Part shown: in pieces, positions 17,838 to 26,098 of the stretch | Position numbering within the stretch: position 1 is the stretch's first letter | How the letters are laid out: every line of letters begins with the position of its first letter | Position numbers and translations under genes: made by a program | Source of the DNA: Candidatus Limimonas egerieequi | GTDB lineage: Bacteria > Bacillota > Clostridia > Oscillospirales > Acutalibacteraceae | DNA length: 54,930 nucleotides | Assembly: GCA_018064455.1 (NCBI GenBank) | Contig: JAGHVH010000005.1 | Coordinates: forward strand, 1-54,930 | Direction: 5' to 3' | Notes under the pieces: model-generated | Database searches by the model: none | The model's input: only the letters and a program-made list of their open reading frames with translations | Told to the model about the DNA's origin: nothing

Positions 17838-17889
17838 ATAATAACAGAAAAAAATTACCATTGCAAGTGTTTTTTTAAAGTGCTATTAT
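17838..17889. promoter_or_regulatory. Overlapping divergent promoters sharing one -35 box
   Basis: The hexamer TTGCAA (17861-17866) is its own reverse complement. Rightward it pairs with TATTAT at 17884-17889 (17-bp spacer) for the MBL gene. Leftward it pairs with TATTAT (17838-17843, 17-bp spacer) for rplS. The arrangement is symmetrical. Confidence 0.6.
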
Positions 17890-17936
17890 GGGTAGCGGAC
17901 TTTTTGAAATGAAAAATATTTTTGGAGGTAATTAAA

Positions 17937-18728
17937 GTGGAAGTTCAATGGATAGGCACCGCTACCATGGAAGTTCGTAATGGCAACGACGTAATTTTAA
18001 TTGACCCATACAATCAGCCATACAACAAGAGATTTAAAAAGATTTCTGAGGAAGAGATGAAGGGCGTTAAGGCAATCTTCATCACTCACCCACATCTTGA
18101 TCACTTCACCAAGATCGATCAGTTCTCTAAGCAGGCTGGTTACTGCCCTATCTACGTTAATGCAAAGGGCATCGAAACTGCAAAGAAGCACCACTACAGA
18201 ACAAAGGAAATGTATGAGATCATCGTTGGCGATGAAATCAAAGTTGGTAGCCTTACAGTAAGAGTACATCAGGGACGTCACTGCGACCTTGATAAGAAGC
18301 TCTTCTTCACATTTGCACACAGACTCTTAAACCCAATTAACCTTTATCGTGCAGCAAAGATGGGTATTGAGCAGAAGCTCACATTCACAATTGGTGAACT
18401 TGACATCTTCTGCTTCGAAATCACAGACGGTGAAAAGACAGTATTCTTGATGGGCTCATCAAACATCTACGAGCCAGCAACTCGCCCAGAACATATCGAT
18501 ATGCTCGTTTACCCATTCCAGGGTCTTCGCCTTGACAATATGTTCCTTCACTCACTTACAATCATGGGCTTCTACTATGCTGACACAATCTTGTTTGATC
18601 ACTGGGACAACGCTTTCCCACCTATCACAACAACAATGGAACTTGATAAGTTCTTACCACTTGCAAAGCATCACTTCCCACAGACACACTTCATTACACC
18701 TTGCCGTGGTGAGTGGTACAAAGTTTAA
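17937..18728 (+). CDS. MBL-fold metallohydrolase (UlaG-like, COG2220)
   Basis: A 263-residue metallo-beta-lactamase-fold protein. The GTG at 17937 is taken as the start because TTTGGAGG lies 8 bp upstream; a TTG further up would overlap this ribosome site. The metal motif T-H-P-H-L-D-H is at about residues 51-57, another His occurs in VHQGRHCDLD, and a late Asp/His pair lies in FDHWDNAFPP. The substrate is unknown; UlaG relatives act on lactones or phosphodiesters. It is a single-gene unit ending in a strong terminator. Confidence 0.85.
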   Translation: MEVQWIGTATMEVRNGNDVILIDPYNQPYNKRFKKISEEEMKGVKAIFITHPHLDHFTKIDQFSKQAGYCPIYVNAKGIETAKKHHYRTKEMYEIIVGDEIKVGSLTVRVHQGRHCDLDKKLFFTFAHRLLNPINLYRAAKMGIEQKLTFTIGELDIFCFEITDGEKTVFLMGSSNIYEPATRPEHIDMLVYPFQGLRLDNMFLHSLTIMGFYYADTILFDHWDNAFPPITTTMELDKFLPLAKHHFPQTHFITPCRGEWYKV

Positions 18729-18740
18729 TCAAAAATTAAA

Positions 18741-18765
18741 GGACGCCAAACGGCGTCCTTTTTTG
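18741..18765 (+). terminator. Terminator of the MBL-fold gene
   Basis: Stem AGGACGCC/GGCGTCCT with an AAAC loop and TTTTT on the plus strand. It can also act for the convergent CAP-domain gene. Confidence 0.9.
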
Positions 18766-18771
18766 TTGCCT

Positions 18772-19494
18772 TTATGGAATATAAGCAAACTCCTGTACCC
18801 AGTAGTTTACACCACCAACACTATAGCAAGCACAACCAAAACAGTTATAGTCATGCTTTGATGACAAGATGTTTTCACGGTGGCCACTTGAATTCATCCA
18901 AGAATTCATAACATCAGTAACACTAGCTTGACCTTTTGCAAGGTTCTCGCCACAAGCGGTGTAGTTAACACCAACTTCACCGAGCACGGAAAAACAGCTA
19001 GTGCCGTTTGGGCGAGTATGGCTAAAGGAAATGGCAATTTCCTTGGCACGGATGCTCGCGCAATTACAGAGGCCAGCGCTCATGGTGAGCGCGTTTTTGC
19101 CGACCCTGGCACGCTCGGCATTGACCGCAGCAAGCATTGCTTGGTCACTTGAAGTGACAACAGCGGTCTGAACCGGTGTAGGTGAAACAGGAGTCGTCGC
19201 AGGTGGTATGTTAACTACAGGTGGAGCCGTCACTGCGGGAGCAGTTGTTGCGACTGGCGCTGCCGTAACAGCCACAGTTGTTGTGGTTGTTGGCGGAGCA
19301 GCTTCGGTAGGCTCCTCGGTAGTCGTCGTGGTCGACGCCGGAGCCGTAGTCTCTGGCTCAACAAACTTTGACGTGGTTGAGGCATCAACTGGAGTCGCAT
19401 ATCCATCCCCATATTTTACATTCATAACAAGAATCCCAAAGACAAGAGTAACAATGGCCGTAATAGCCAATGCAGTAATACGATTAAATCTCAT
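18772..19494 (-). CDS. Membrane-anchored CAP/SCP-domain protein (YkwD-like)
   Basis: A 240-residue exported protein. The ATG at 19494 is preferred (ribosome site AAAGGAG, then the signal-anchor MRFNRITALAITAIVTLVFG) over a longer frame. After the membrane segment comes a low-complexity linker rich in T, A, P and V (about residues 35-110). The C-terminal CAP domain (about 112-240) has SFSHTRPNG, ACGENLAKG, NSWMNSSGHRENIL and a final YWVQEFAY. The His and Glu residues of the CAP cavity are present. The role of bacterial CAP proteins is mostly unknown; wall-linked functions are suspected. A single-gene unit. Confidence 0.88.
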   Translation of the reverse strand: MRFNRITALAITAIVTLVFGILVMNVKYGDGYATPVDASTTSKFVEPETTAPASTTTTTEEPTEAAPPTTTTTVAVTAAPVATTAPAVTAPPVVNIPPATTPVSPTPVQTAVVTSSDQAMLAAVNAERARVGKNALTMSAGLCNCASIRAKEIAISFSHTRPNGTSCFSVLGEVGVNYTACGENLAKGQASVTDVMNSWMNSSGHRENILSSKHDYNCFGCACYSVGGVNYWVQEFAYIP

Positions 19495-19578
19495 ATTATC
19501 ACTCCTTTCCTTTGGTACGCATATTCTACCACATAATGTATATAATAGGAACACAAAACACAAAATTTTGTTAAAAAA

Positions 19579-19601
19579 AAGGGTGACCAACGGTCACCCT
19601 T
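19579..19601 (-). terminator. Terminator after the DUF805 gene
   Basis: Stem AAGGGTGACC/GGTCACCCTT with a 3-base loop, followed on the minus strand by eight Ts. It lies 20 bp after the stop of the DUF805 gene. Confidence 0.92.
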
Positions 19602-19620
19602 TAAACTACGAACGGTAATT

Positions 19621-20193
19621 TTATTCTGGCTTAGCGGTTCCACAGCTTCCGCAGAACTTGCCACTATTGCCTGTTGCTCCACAACTTGGACATGTCCAGC
19701 CGTTCTCTGCAACAACAGGGGCCTCCTCTGGTTCAACATCAACAACTGGTGCAACAGGAGCTGGTGCTGGCTTTGGAGCCTCAGCCTTTGGTGCTGTTGG
19801 TGCTGACGAACCACCGAAGTCAATAATTGGTGTGTCAGATGATGGGAAGCAAAGCATTACAATAACTGCAATCTGGCCTATTGATGGAATAAAGTTTGCA
19901 AAGATAAACCACCATGGGAAGCCAGCGTCACGAAGACGACGAACAATCATTGAAATTTCTGCGATTGCTACGAATACTGCAAGAATAGATATTGCAATTG
20001 TAATAATTACACCAATTATTCCAAGAGCTACGCTCTCCTTACCAATTGCAAATGCGAAGAGTACTGTAATAAGGATACCAACGATAGTTTCTACAATTGC
20101 TACTGCAAGTGTAGCCCACCAATAATCTGGTCTAGAAGTTTTACCATTAAAATCCTTCCAGTTTTCAATCATTTTTTTGAAAGCGTCAATCAT
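19621..20193 (-). CDS. DUF805 membrane protein with C-terminal zinc ribbon
   Basis: A 190-residue inner-membrane protein. The DUF805 signature NGKTSRPDYWWATLAVAI (about 15-32) is followed by three more hydrophobic segments (about 35-58, 60-85, 95-118), with the basic loop RRLRDAGFPWW between them. A linker rich in A, P and E leads to a zinc ribbon CPSC...CGSC (about residues 169-186). No molecular function is established for DUF805. It has a good ribosome site (AAAAGGAG) and stands alone between terminators. Confidence 0.88.
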   Translation of the reverse strand: MIDAFKKMIENWKDFNGKTSRPDYWWATLAVAIVETIVGILITVLFAFAIGKESVALGIIGVIITIAISILAVFVAIAEISMIVRRLRDAGFPWWFIFANFIPSIGQIAVIVMLCFPSSDTPIIDFGGSSAPTAPKAEAPKPAPAPVAPVVDVEPEEAPVVAENGWTCPSCGATGNSGKFCGSCGTAKPE

Positions 20194-20225
20194 TTAAAAC
20201 AACTCCTTTTCAAAAGTCAAATTTA

Positions 20226-21515
20226 TTATAAATATTGGTCGAGTACGCTGTCAATATACTCGTCCTTCTTTATTTTCTGGCCACGATAGAGTTTACCACT
20301 TGCCATAACCATCTTAAGATCTTTGAGTGTCTTGAGGTTTTCAAGTGGGTTCTCTGATGCAACAATAATATCAGCTGACTTTCCAGCCTCAATTGTTCCT
20401 GTTACATCACCAAGTCCGATAATCTCGGCATTTCTCTTGGTTGCTGTGTAGAGGGCAAATGTTGGTGTGACGTCACAGTATTTTACAAAGTAGATAAGTT
20501 CACGCCACATATCATAGTGGCGGATGAATGGACAACCTGTATCTGTTCCGATACCAACTGGTATACCCTCTTTAATACACATCTTGGCACATTCAATGAT
20601 ACCATTCATAACGATTGTACCATTGCGCTTGCCAAGCTCATCTGTATGGCTTACATCCAAATCAAACAAGCAATAAGGTAAAGCTGGTGAGATAGTACAG
20701 ATATCTGCAGCGCCACGCTCCTTAAAGAGGCGGATTATCTCTTCATCCGGCTTTGCACCATGCTCGATTGTATCAACACCGTTTTCAAGCGCTACTCGAA
20801 CGCCCTCTGGGCTCTCGACGTGAGCGGCAACTTGGTAGCCAAGCTTGTGAGCTTCATCACAAGCGGCAGCTACAATGTCTGGCGACATACGAAGTATACC
20901 TGGCTCGCCGTCCTCAGTAGCATCCATAACACCACCTGTAATCATAAGCTTAATCAAATCTGGATTGGTGGCGTGGATCTGCCTTACGTGCTCGCGAGCC
21001 ATCTCTGGGCTCTCGGCCTCTGTTGCAAGCGAACCAGCGAAGTGGCCACCTGGCACTGATACCGCTGTATTCGCAGCAAGGATACGAGGACCAGCAATCT
21101 TGCCAGCGTTAACCTTGTCCCTGATAGTGCCATCGAAGTCCAAGATGCCACCAACAGCACGGAGCGTTGTAACACCTGAGAAAACTTCGTCACGAACATA
21201 TCCCTCTTCCATCTTTCTCATCACAGCTTTAACGCCTGGGATGGAGAGGAGTTTAAATACCTTTTTGTAATCCACTGGCTTTGCATTTGCCTTTGGCGCA
21301 TTACCAGCAACTGCAAGATGGACATGTGGATTGACAAGACCTGGCATCAAATATCCGCCGTCTAAATCAATCACCTCATATCCATCAAGGTTTGCGTCAG
21401 ACTCAGGCACAACAGCCTCAATCTTGTCATCCGACACTAGGACACAAAGTCCGGATTCTGGCTTCATGTCTGCGTTTCCAGACAATACATAGCCATTTTT
21501 GAAAGCATATTTCAT
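20226..21515 (-). CDS. Amidohydrolase (imidazolonepropionase/prolidase-like)
   Basis: A 429-residue metal-dependent amidohydrolase. The first metal motif is NPHVHLAV (about 62-69). A Lys likely to be carbamylated or an equivalent ligand lies near PDLIKLMITGGVMD (about 185-198). Histidines in VAAHVESPEG and DTIEHGAKP and the Asp of GIGTDTGCP (about 340) follow. This layout fits Xaa-Pro dipeptidase/imidazolonepropionase-like members (COG1228). The substrate is unknown. The ribosome site AGGAGG is well placed. It shares family traits with the shorter His-rich protein at 42.7-43.8 kb. Confidence 0.85.
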   Translation of the reverse strand: MKYAFKNGYVLSGNADMKPESGLCVLVSDDKIEAVVPESDANLDGYEVIDLDGGYLMPGLVNPHVHLAVAGNAPKANAKPVDYKKVFKLLSIPGVKAVMRKMEEGYVRDEVFSGVTTLRAVGGILDFDGTIRDKVNAGKIAGPRILAANTAVSVPGGHFAGSLATEAESPEMAREHVRQIHATNPDLIKLMITGGVMDATEDGEPGILRMSPDIVAAACDEAHKLGYQVAAHVESPEGVRVALENGVDTIEHGAKPDEEIIRLFKERGAADICTISPALPYCLFDLDVSHTDELGKRNGTIVMNGIIECAKMCIKEGIPVGIGTDTGCPFIRHYDMWRELIYFVKYCDVTPTFALYTATKRNAEIIGLGDVTGTIEAGKSADIIVASENPLENLKTLKDLKMVMASGKLYRGQKIKKDEYIDSVLDQYL

Positions 21516-21551
21516 CGAAATCTATCCTCCTGTAAAGTATAAAGCCTTTAC

Positions 21552-22829
21552 TCACGCAACAACTATTGCACCAACCACAAAGAAAGCTACTATACACATA
21601 AGCACAATAAATGCATTCTTTTTCTGCTTTTTCTCCTCCTCAGTAAGCGGAGGAACGTAGATAGGCACTTTTGACACCTTGTGTCTTATGAAGGCTATCA
21701 AGTTAGTCAAAAGGCATATTGCAAGCATTGTGCCACCGCCTGCCCATGCAAGCAAGGCAACAACTGCTCCAAAATCCTCATACTCGAGCATTACCTGTAA
21801 AAATCCAAGAGAGGACAATACCGCCCAAGCAGCCAATGTAACTCTGGAGTAGTACATAGGCTTCTTTATATGATGAATTGGACCCATGCTGAGGCGAGCT
21901 TCACGGTGTTGCTTTTTCTCAATCTCCTCAACGCGTTCTTCCTCTTCTGTCATCCTTTTCTTCTTATCGCGCTTTTTAAGGGCTGCCCTTACAATAAAGA
22001 AAATAACAAGCAGTGCAAAGAATATGTAATAAACCACCATAGGTGTGCCTTCATAATTCCTTGCTGCAATTTGAAGTACAATAAATACAATACCGAAAAT
22101 AAGGTACGCCCATGCTTCAACCTTGTTAGCCTTGGCTTGTGACTCAGGTGTCACAACCATTTTGCGCTCTGCGACTATTGCAATGAGTTCCTCAAAGATG
22201 CCCTGACGCTCACGCGTTGCGATAGCATCAAGCCTATAGAGAACTGAGAGTTCACGATAGAAACACTTTGGAAGTTTCTCATTCTCCCTTACAAAGTCAG
22301 TCATCTTTGCGAGGAAATATGGTGAACTTGCAGCAAAGCCAAGTTCCATACTCTTAAAGACTGACGTCCATGCCTTATCGGACTTCTCGCCTGCTGCGAC
22401 AAACTCACGGAATTTCTCAAATACCAAGTTTGAACATCTAACAACCTCACGGTTGTTCTCTATATCAGACTTTTGGAAGATCTCATCAAAGTTGATATAG
22501 CCCTCGTCTTCCTCATTTACTGGTGCACGCCAGTCTGTGCTATCGGCGTAGCCCTGCTCCTCTACGGTTGCAGTTTCCACCCGCTCGACAAGGTCATCTT
22601 CCTCCTCCACTTCAACCTCTGAGGTATCTGGTTGAGGTTGAGGCGGAGCAACTGGCGGTACTAGTTTGCTCTTAGCAAAATTAGTAGCCTGCTCGTACGC
22701 CTCATGGAGCTTTGAAAACTCCTCTGGGTGCTCCTCTGGATGAACCTCACGTGACTTTGTAGCATAGGCACGCTTAATCTCTCTTAAATTGTCAGTTGGC
22801 TTGATACCAAGTATGTCCCAACAATTCAT
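21552..22829 (-). CDS. Membrane J-domain protein with HPE in place of HPD
   Basis: A 425-residue protein with an N-terminal J-like domain (residues 3-52: WDILGIKPTDNLREIKRAYA...). The invariant HPD tripeptide reads H30-P31-E32, followed by a second HPEEF. An acidic linker (about 60-100), a helical region and two pairs of hydrophobic segments (about 250-290 and 330-385, plus a C-terminal one at 405-424) follow. It probably sits in the membrane with the J domain in the cytosol. The ATG shares a base with the stop of the upstream Hsp70 gene (TGATG), so the two are made together and are probably partners. Confidence 0.82.
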   Translation of the reverse strand: MNCWDILGIKPTDNLREIKRAYATKSREVHPEEHPEEFSKLHEAYEQATNFAKSKLVPPVAPPQPQPDTSEVEVEEEDDLVERVETATVEEQGYADSTDWRAPVNEEDEGYINFDEIFQKSDIENNREVVRCSNLVFEKFREFVAAGEKSDKAWTSVFKSMELGFAASSPYFLAKMTDFVRENEKLPKCFYRELSVLYRLDAIATRERQGIFEELIAIVAERKMVVTPESQAKANKVEAWAYLIFGIVFIVLQIAARNYEGTPMVVYYIFFALLVIFFIVRAALKKRDKKKRMTEEEERVEEIEKKQHREARLSMGPIHHIKKPMYYSRVTLAAWAVLSSLGFLQVMLEYEDFGAVVALLAWAGGGTMLAICLLTNLIAFIRHKVSKVPIYVPPLTEEEKKQKKNAFIVLMCIVAFFVVGAIVVA

Positions 22830-24571
22830 CAATCATCGTCCTCACTGTCATCAAAGTCAAAGTCTCTCATAAACACATCAAAACCAGCCTCTTGGCCTTC
22901 TACCATATCGAGGAATTTTACAAACTGTGTTTTAGCTCGTCTTATCTTCTTGCTATCCTGCTTTGAAAGGATTTCAAGGAAGTTCATTGTGTTTGCACCA
23001 ATGATATCTCTAAACTCACCAAAGGCCTCCTCATAAAGGCGCTCAGCCCTGGCAATTATTGCCTTGTTCTCCTCCTCATCTCTTGGGAGAATCTTGAGCT
23101 TTTGAAGTTCTGCTTGCTTTAGAGCAATCTCTTCATCAGTGAGTTTAATATTCTTATTAAGGATAACCTTGTTCTTGGTCTCTCCTGTTGAGACGCACTT
23201 AACATCAACTTCCAAGATACCGTTGATGTCATAGGTGAAACGTACTTCACAGCACTCTTCACCAGCCTTGTTCTTTGGCACCTTTATCTCGATATCACCG
23301 AGGAGCGTATTGTCACGACAATACATGTTCTCACCCTGATAAATCTTGAAGACCATCTTGTCCTGGTTGTCGTTTACAGTGTAGTAGCGTTCCATATGCG
23401 AAGTAGGGAGAACCGAGTTTCTCTCAATAATTGGAGAGAAGAGAGGGTCGTCATGCTTCGCATAGTTGATAACGTTTGTGCCGAGTGTGAACGGGCAAAC
23501 GTCCGTGAGGATGGTGTCCTTGATGTCCTCATCACGGGACTTGATGCCCGCAACCACGCCGGCACCAATGCCGACTACCTTGTCAGGGTCGATGTCGGAC
23601 TTCATCTCACGACCAACAAGTTGCTCGATATATTTTGATACTGTAAGCATCTTGGAAGAGCCGCCGACCATGACAACGTAGTCGATATCCATGACAGTCA
23701 TAGACGCGTCATGGAGAGCACGGCGAATTGGCTCCTCAATTCGTTTAAACAGTGATGCACTAATTTCAACAAGCTTTTTACTTGTGAGGCTTGCCATATA
23801 TGAATCTGGTCCAATTGACACAGACATAATTATCGGTTCAGAGCTGTTGAGCGCAATCTTGCACATCTCAGCTTGCTTTAAAATGATAGCCTTGGTTTCA
23901 GGGCTTAAGTCCTCTACCTTGATACCATTTTCATCACAGAAGTACTGTGCGATTGCAGCATTCCAGTCGTCACCACCGAGGTGGTTGTCGCCTGCGACTG
24001 CGGCAATTTCGATTATGTTGTCGAAAGCATCGACAACAGACACATCGAATGTGCCACCGCCAAGGTCGCATACAAGGAATGTTGCATCCTCGTCATCATC
24101 CTTGCGATACGCAAGGGCTGCTGCGGATGGCTCATTTATGATTCGCTCAACGCGGAGGCCAGCAAGCTCGCCAGCCATCTTGGTCGCATTACGACCGTTG
24201 TCATCAAAGTATGCAGGAACAGAAATTACTGCTTCCTCTACTGGCTCGCCAAGGTACGCCTCCGCGTCCTCCTTGAGCTGACGGATTACAAAAGAGGAAA
24301 GTTCTGGTGCTGTGAATACTCTCTCACCAACTATTAACTTTTTATCAGTGCCCATAAATCTCTTGAAGCTAGATACTGTAAAGTCTGGGTGAGATACAAG
24401 TCTATCCTTTGCAATCTTACCAACAAGTACCTGCTCTCCATCGTCATCAAGTCCGACACATGATGGTGTCAAAAACTCACCGAAAGAGTTTGGGATAAGT
24501 TCGCTCTTGCCGCCTCGATATACACAGACAAGAGAGTTAGTTGTACCAAGATCAATTCCTACAATAGCCAT
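22829..24571 (-). CDS. Hsp70-family chaperone, non-DnaK paralogue
   Basis: A 580-residue Hsp70 that starts [18 protein letters not shown], with the ATPase motifs [16 protein letters not shown] (about 170-185), NEPSAAALAYR and VVMVGGSSKML. The substrate-binding half is shorter than in DnaK (615 residues in this window), and the C-terminus ends in an acidic DFDFDDSEDDD tail. It lacks the DnaK-type glycine-rich end. It is clearly separate from the CIRCE-controlled dnaK at 47.4 kb and is coupled to its own membrane J-protein, suggesting a specialised client at the membrane (inference). Confidence 0.9.
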   Translation of the reverse strand: MAIVGIDLGTTNSLVCVYRGGKSELIPNSFGEFLTPSCVGLDDDGEQVLVGKIAKDRLVSHPDFTVSSFKRFMGTDKKLIVGERVFTAPELSSFVIRQLKEDAEAYLGEPVEEAVISVPAYFDDNGRNATKMAGELAGLRVERIINEPSAAALAYRKDDDEDATFLVCDLGGGTFDVSVVDAFDNIIEIAAVAGDNHLGGDDWNAAIAQYFCDENGIKVEDLSPETKAIILKQAEMCKIALNSSEPIIMSVSIGPDSYMASLTSKKLVEISASLFKRIEEPIRRALHDASMTVMDIDYVVMVGGSSKMLTVSKYIEQLVGREMKSDIDPDKVVGIGAGVVAGIKSRDEDIKDTILTDVCPFTLGTNVINYAKHDDPLFSPIIERNSVLPTSHMERYYTVNDNQDKMVFKIYQGENMYCRDNTLLGDIEIKVPKNKAGEECCEVRFTYDINGILEVDVKCVSTGETKNKVILNKNIKLTDEEIALKQAELQKLKILPRDEEENKAIIARAERLYEEAFGEFRDIIGANTMNFLEILSKQDSKKIRRAKTQFVKFLDMVEGQEAGFDVFMRDFDFDDSEDDD

Positions 24572-24656
24572 ATTATTCCTCTTTAATATTTCAAATTCAC
24601 AAAAAGTATGTTACTATAATACCATATTTAGTGCTTTTTAAAAAGAGGTGTTAATG

Positions 24657-25430
24657 ATGAAACTGTGTAGTTTCTGTGGAACCGAAATGCCCGATGAGGC
24701 CAACTTCTGTCCATACTGTGGGCTCAGAGTTGACGCGGATGGTATCACAGGCGAATACTACCAAAACCTCTATGAAAAAGGAATACCAAATGTACCTGAT
24801 GATGTCGGTGAATTGGTTGTCCCTCAAATTCAACCTACAATGAGTGAAGAGGACAAGAAAAAGCAACGACGCACAATGATAATCTCAGGTATTGTCACCG
24901 TTGTCATTGTTGCTCTCATCGGCCTTGCAGTTGCCATCACATCAGGCCGTGAAGCAAAAGCTGAAAAGGAACTCTTCTATGAGCCAGGCAAACTCTTTAC
25001 TCAAGGTGACAACCAAGTCTACTTAAACGATACTCTCGACATCAAGTTTACCTGTCCAAAAGATTGGGACTGCAAGCGTAACATAGAGTTCGAAACAAAG
25101 ACCATGGGTGACATCGAATTCTCCGCTTGGTACGAAGACCGCATAGGCACCTTCGTAAGCTACTCTTGGGAGTATGGCGAGGACGCCAAGGAAGAATGCC
25201 AGTCGTGGATTAACTTCATCAAGGATGAACAAAATGATATGATCCTCGAATACGTTGACGTCACCGTATGTGGCCGTCCATTTACCGGCTACATTCGCGC
25301 CAATGGAATAAACATTGGCTCAGTAGAGATGCAGCTGTATGGCGATGCTCCACAAGGTTACGTCGTAAATATCGATGTCTTCGGCAAGGACAAAGCCGAA
25401 TGCATGGAAGTACTAAGTCACTATGAATAA
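24657..25430 (+). CDS. Zinc-ribbon membrane protein with extracellular domain
   Basis: A 257-residue protein. The start at ATG 24657 has the ribosome site AAGAGGTG; another ATG lies one codon upstream. An N-terminal zinc ribbon CSFCGTEMPDEANFCPYCG (residues 4-22) is cytosolic. One membrane segment lies at about 79-103. The remaining 150 residues would be outside and contain CPKDWDCK and CGRPFTGY cysteines. The family is not recognised. It is divergent from the Hsp70/J pair and shares the zinc-ribbon-plus-membrane design of the DUF805 gene. Confidence 0.75.
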   Translation: MKLCSFCGTEMPDEANFCPYCGLRVDADGITGEYYQNLYEKGIPNVPDDVGELVVPQIQPTMSEEDKKKQRRTMIISGIVTVVIVALIGLAVAITSGREAKAEKELFYEPGKLFTQGDNQVYLNDTLDIKFTCPKDWDCKRNIEFETKTMGDIEFSAWYEDRIGTFVSYSWEYGEDAKEECQSWINFIKDEQNDMILEYVDVTVCGRPFTGYIRANGINIGSVEMQLYGDAPQGYVVNIDVFGKDKAECMEVLSHYE

Positions 25431-25434
25431 AACA

Positions 25435-25464
25435 AGGGGGCACCAAACACGGTGCCCCCTTTTT
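25435..25464. terminator. Bidirectional terminator
   Basis: A 10-bp stem AGGGGGCACC/GGTGCCCCCT with a 6-base loop. T-runs on the plus strand (TTTTT) and on the minus strand (TTGTTTT). It separates the convergent zinc-ribbon gene and the 75-residue gene. Confidence 0.9.
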
Positions 25465-25465
25465 C

Positions 25466-25693
25466 TTAGTTATCGTTGTTGTAACCAGAGATATCCATAA
25501 GGTAACTTATGAGACGCTGGTCAATACCAATCTTGTAATAGGTTTGCTGCGGCTGAGCCAACTTGCTCCAATCAAAGCGCCTACCATTTGCACGCTCATG
25601 AGCATAGAGTTCAACAAACTTCCAGAAAGCCTTTGATAGTTCATGATTTAGTTTGACAATTGTTACTAGTAACTTCTTAAGGTCATCTTTCAA
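25466..25693 (-). CDS. Small hypothetical protein (75 aa)
   Basis: A 75-residue soluble, mixed-charge protein starting LKDDLKKLLVTIVKLNHEL. The TTG at 25693 is preferred because GGGGGGTG lies 8 bp upstream; a longer frame starting ten codons earlier would begin inside the promoter -10 box. It is predicted to be mostly helical, with an aromatic stretch AFWKFVELYAHERANGRRFDW. I do not recognise the family. It has its own promoter and ends in the bidirectional terminator. Confidence 0.6.
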   Translation of the reverse strand: MKDDLKKLLVTIVKLNHELSKAFWKFVELYAHERANGRRFDWSKLAQPQQTYYKIGIDQRLISYLMDISGYNNDN

Positions 25694-25721
25694 GTTTGTC
25701 ACCCCCCTAATTACAAGAAAC

Positions 25722-25756
25722 ATTATAGCGCTTGTTCGGGGCTAAAAACAAGCGCT
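25722..25756 (-). promoter_or_regulatory. Promoter overlapped by a perfect 10-bp inverted repeat
   Basis: On the minus strand -35 TTGTTT (25746-25751), an 18-bp spacer and -10 TATAAT (25722-25727) sit upstream of the 75-residue gene. The inverted repeat AGCGCTTGTT-10nt-AACAAGCGCT (25727-25756) covers the -35 and the edge of the -10. Read on the plus strand it is followed by TTTTT, so it could also be a rightward terminator, but no plus-strand gene ends here. Confidence 0.55.
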
Positions 25757-25763
25757 TTTTAAT

Positions 25764-25973
25764 TTACACTTCAGTGTATTCTTGCTTTTGCTGTGGCTTG
25801 TTTGCCTGCATTGCCTTGATGTTCAAAATTGTAGTTACAATCGTTGTGATAAAGTAACCAAGATCATCAACCTGAATGCCAGTCATCAAATCGACTGGTG
25901 AAATAAAGAGTGCTGCTGAGATAAGTGCGAGAATTCCAAAGAGGTTTTTCTTTGTCTTATAATCGTTATTCAT
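25764..25973 (-). CDS. Small two-segment membrane protein (69 aa)
   Basis: A 69-residue protein with two hydrophobic segments (about 11-30 and 37-55), separated by a short loop with an MTGIQVDD turn. The polar tail is rich in Q, K and E. Its ribosome site AAAAAGGAGACAG lies inside the end of the preceding 43-residue gene, and the frames overlap by 8 bp, so translation is coupled. No family recognised. Confidence 0.6.
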   Translation of the reverse strand: MNNDYKTKKNLFGILALISAALFISPVDLMTGIQVDDLGYFITTIVTTILNIKAMQANKPQQKQEYTEV

Positions 25974-26097
25974 TGTTCTGTCTCCTTTTTGTTTTAAACT
26001 CGGAAATGTCTTTTATGTTTAACTTTTTAGAAAACTCTGGGTTTTTTTCAAGTTTTTCTATGAGCTTAATGGTTTCTATTCGCTGCCGAGGTGTCAT
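25966..26097 (-). CDS. Small helical protein (43 aa)
   Basis: A 43-residue protein: ATG at 26097 two bases after the stop of the DUF4230 gene, with GAGGTGGG as ribosome site, and TAA at 25966 inside the next gene. It starts MTPRQRIETIKLIEKLEKNP, followed by a charged helix. Short proteins with an M-(T)-x-R-Q-R-I-x-x-I-K-L-I-E-K-L pattern are common in Firmicutes, without known function. Coupling on both sides supports that it is a real gene. Confidence 0.65.
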   Translation of the reverse strand: MTPRQRIETIKLIEKLEKNPEFSKKLNIKDISEFKTKRRQNNE

Positions 26098-26098
26098 A

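Noticed and set aside
18772-19494. Low-complexity T/A/P stretch in the CAP protein as a novel repeat system
   Set aside because: Such Thr/Pro/Ala linkers between a membrane anchor and an exported domain are common wall-spanning spacers.
23691-24281. 196-codon plus-strand frame opposite the Hsp70 gene
   Set aside because: The Hsp70 coding strand is unambiguous; the antisense frame is Ser-rich as expected from its codons and has no start signal.
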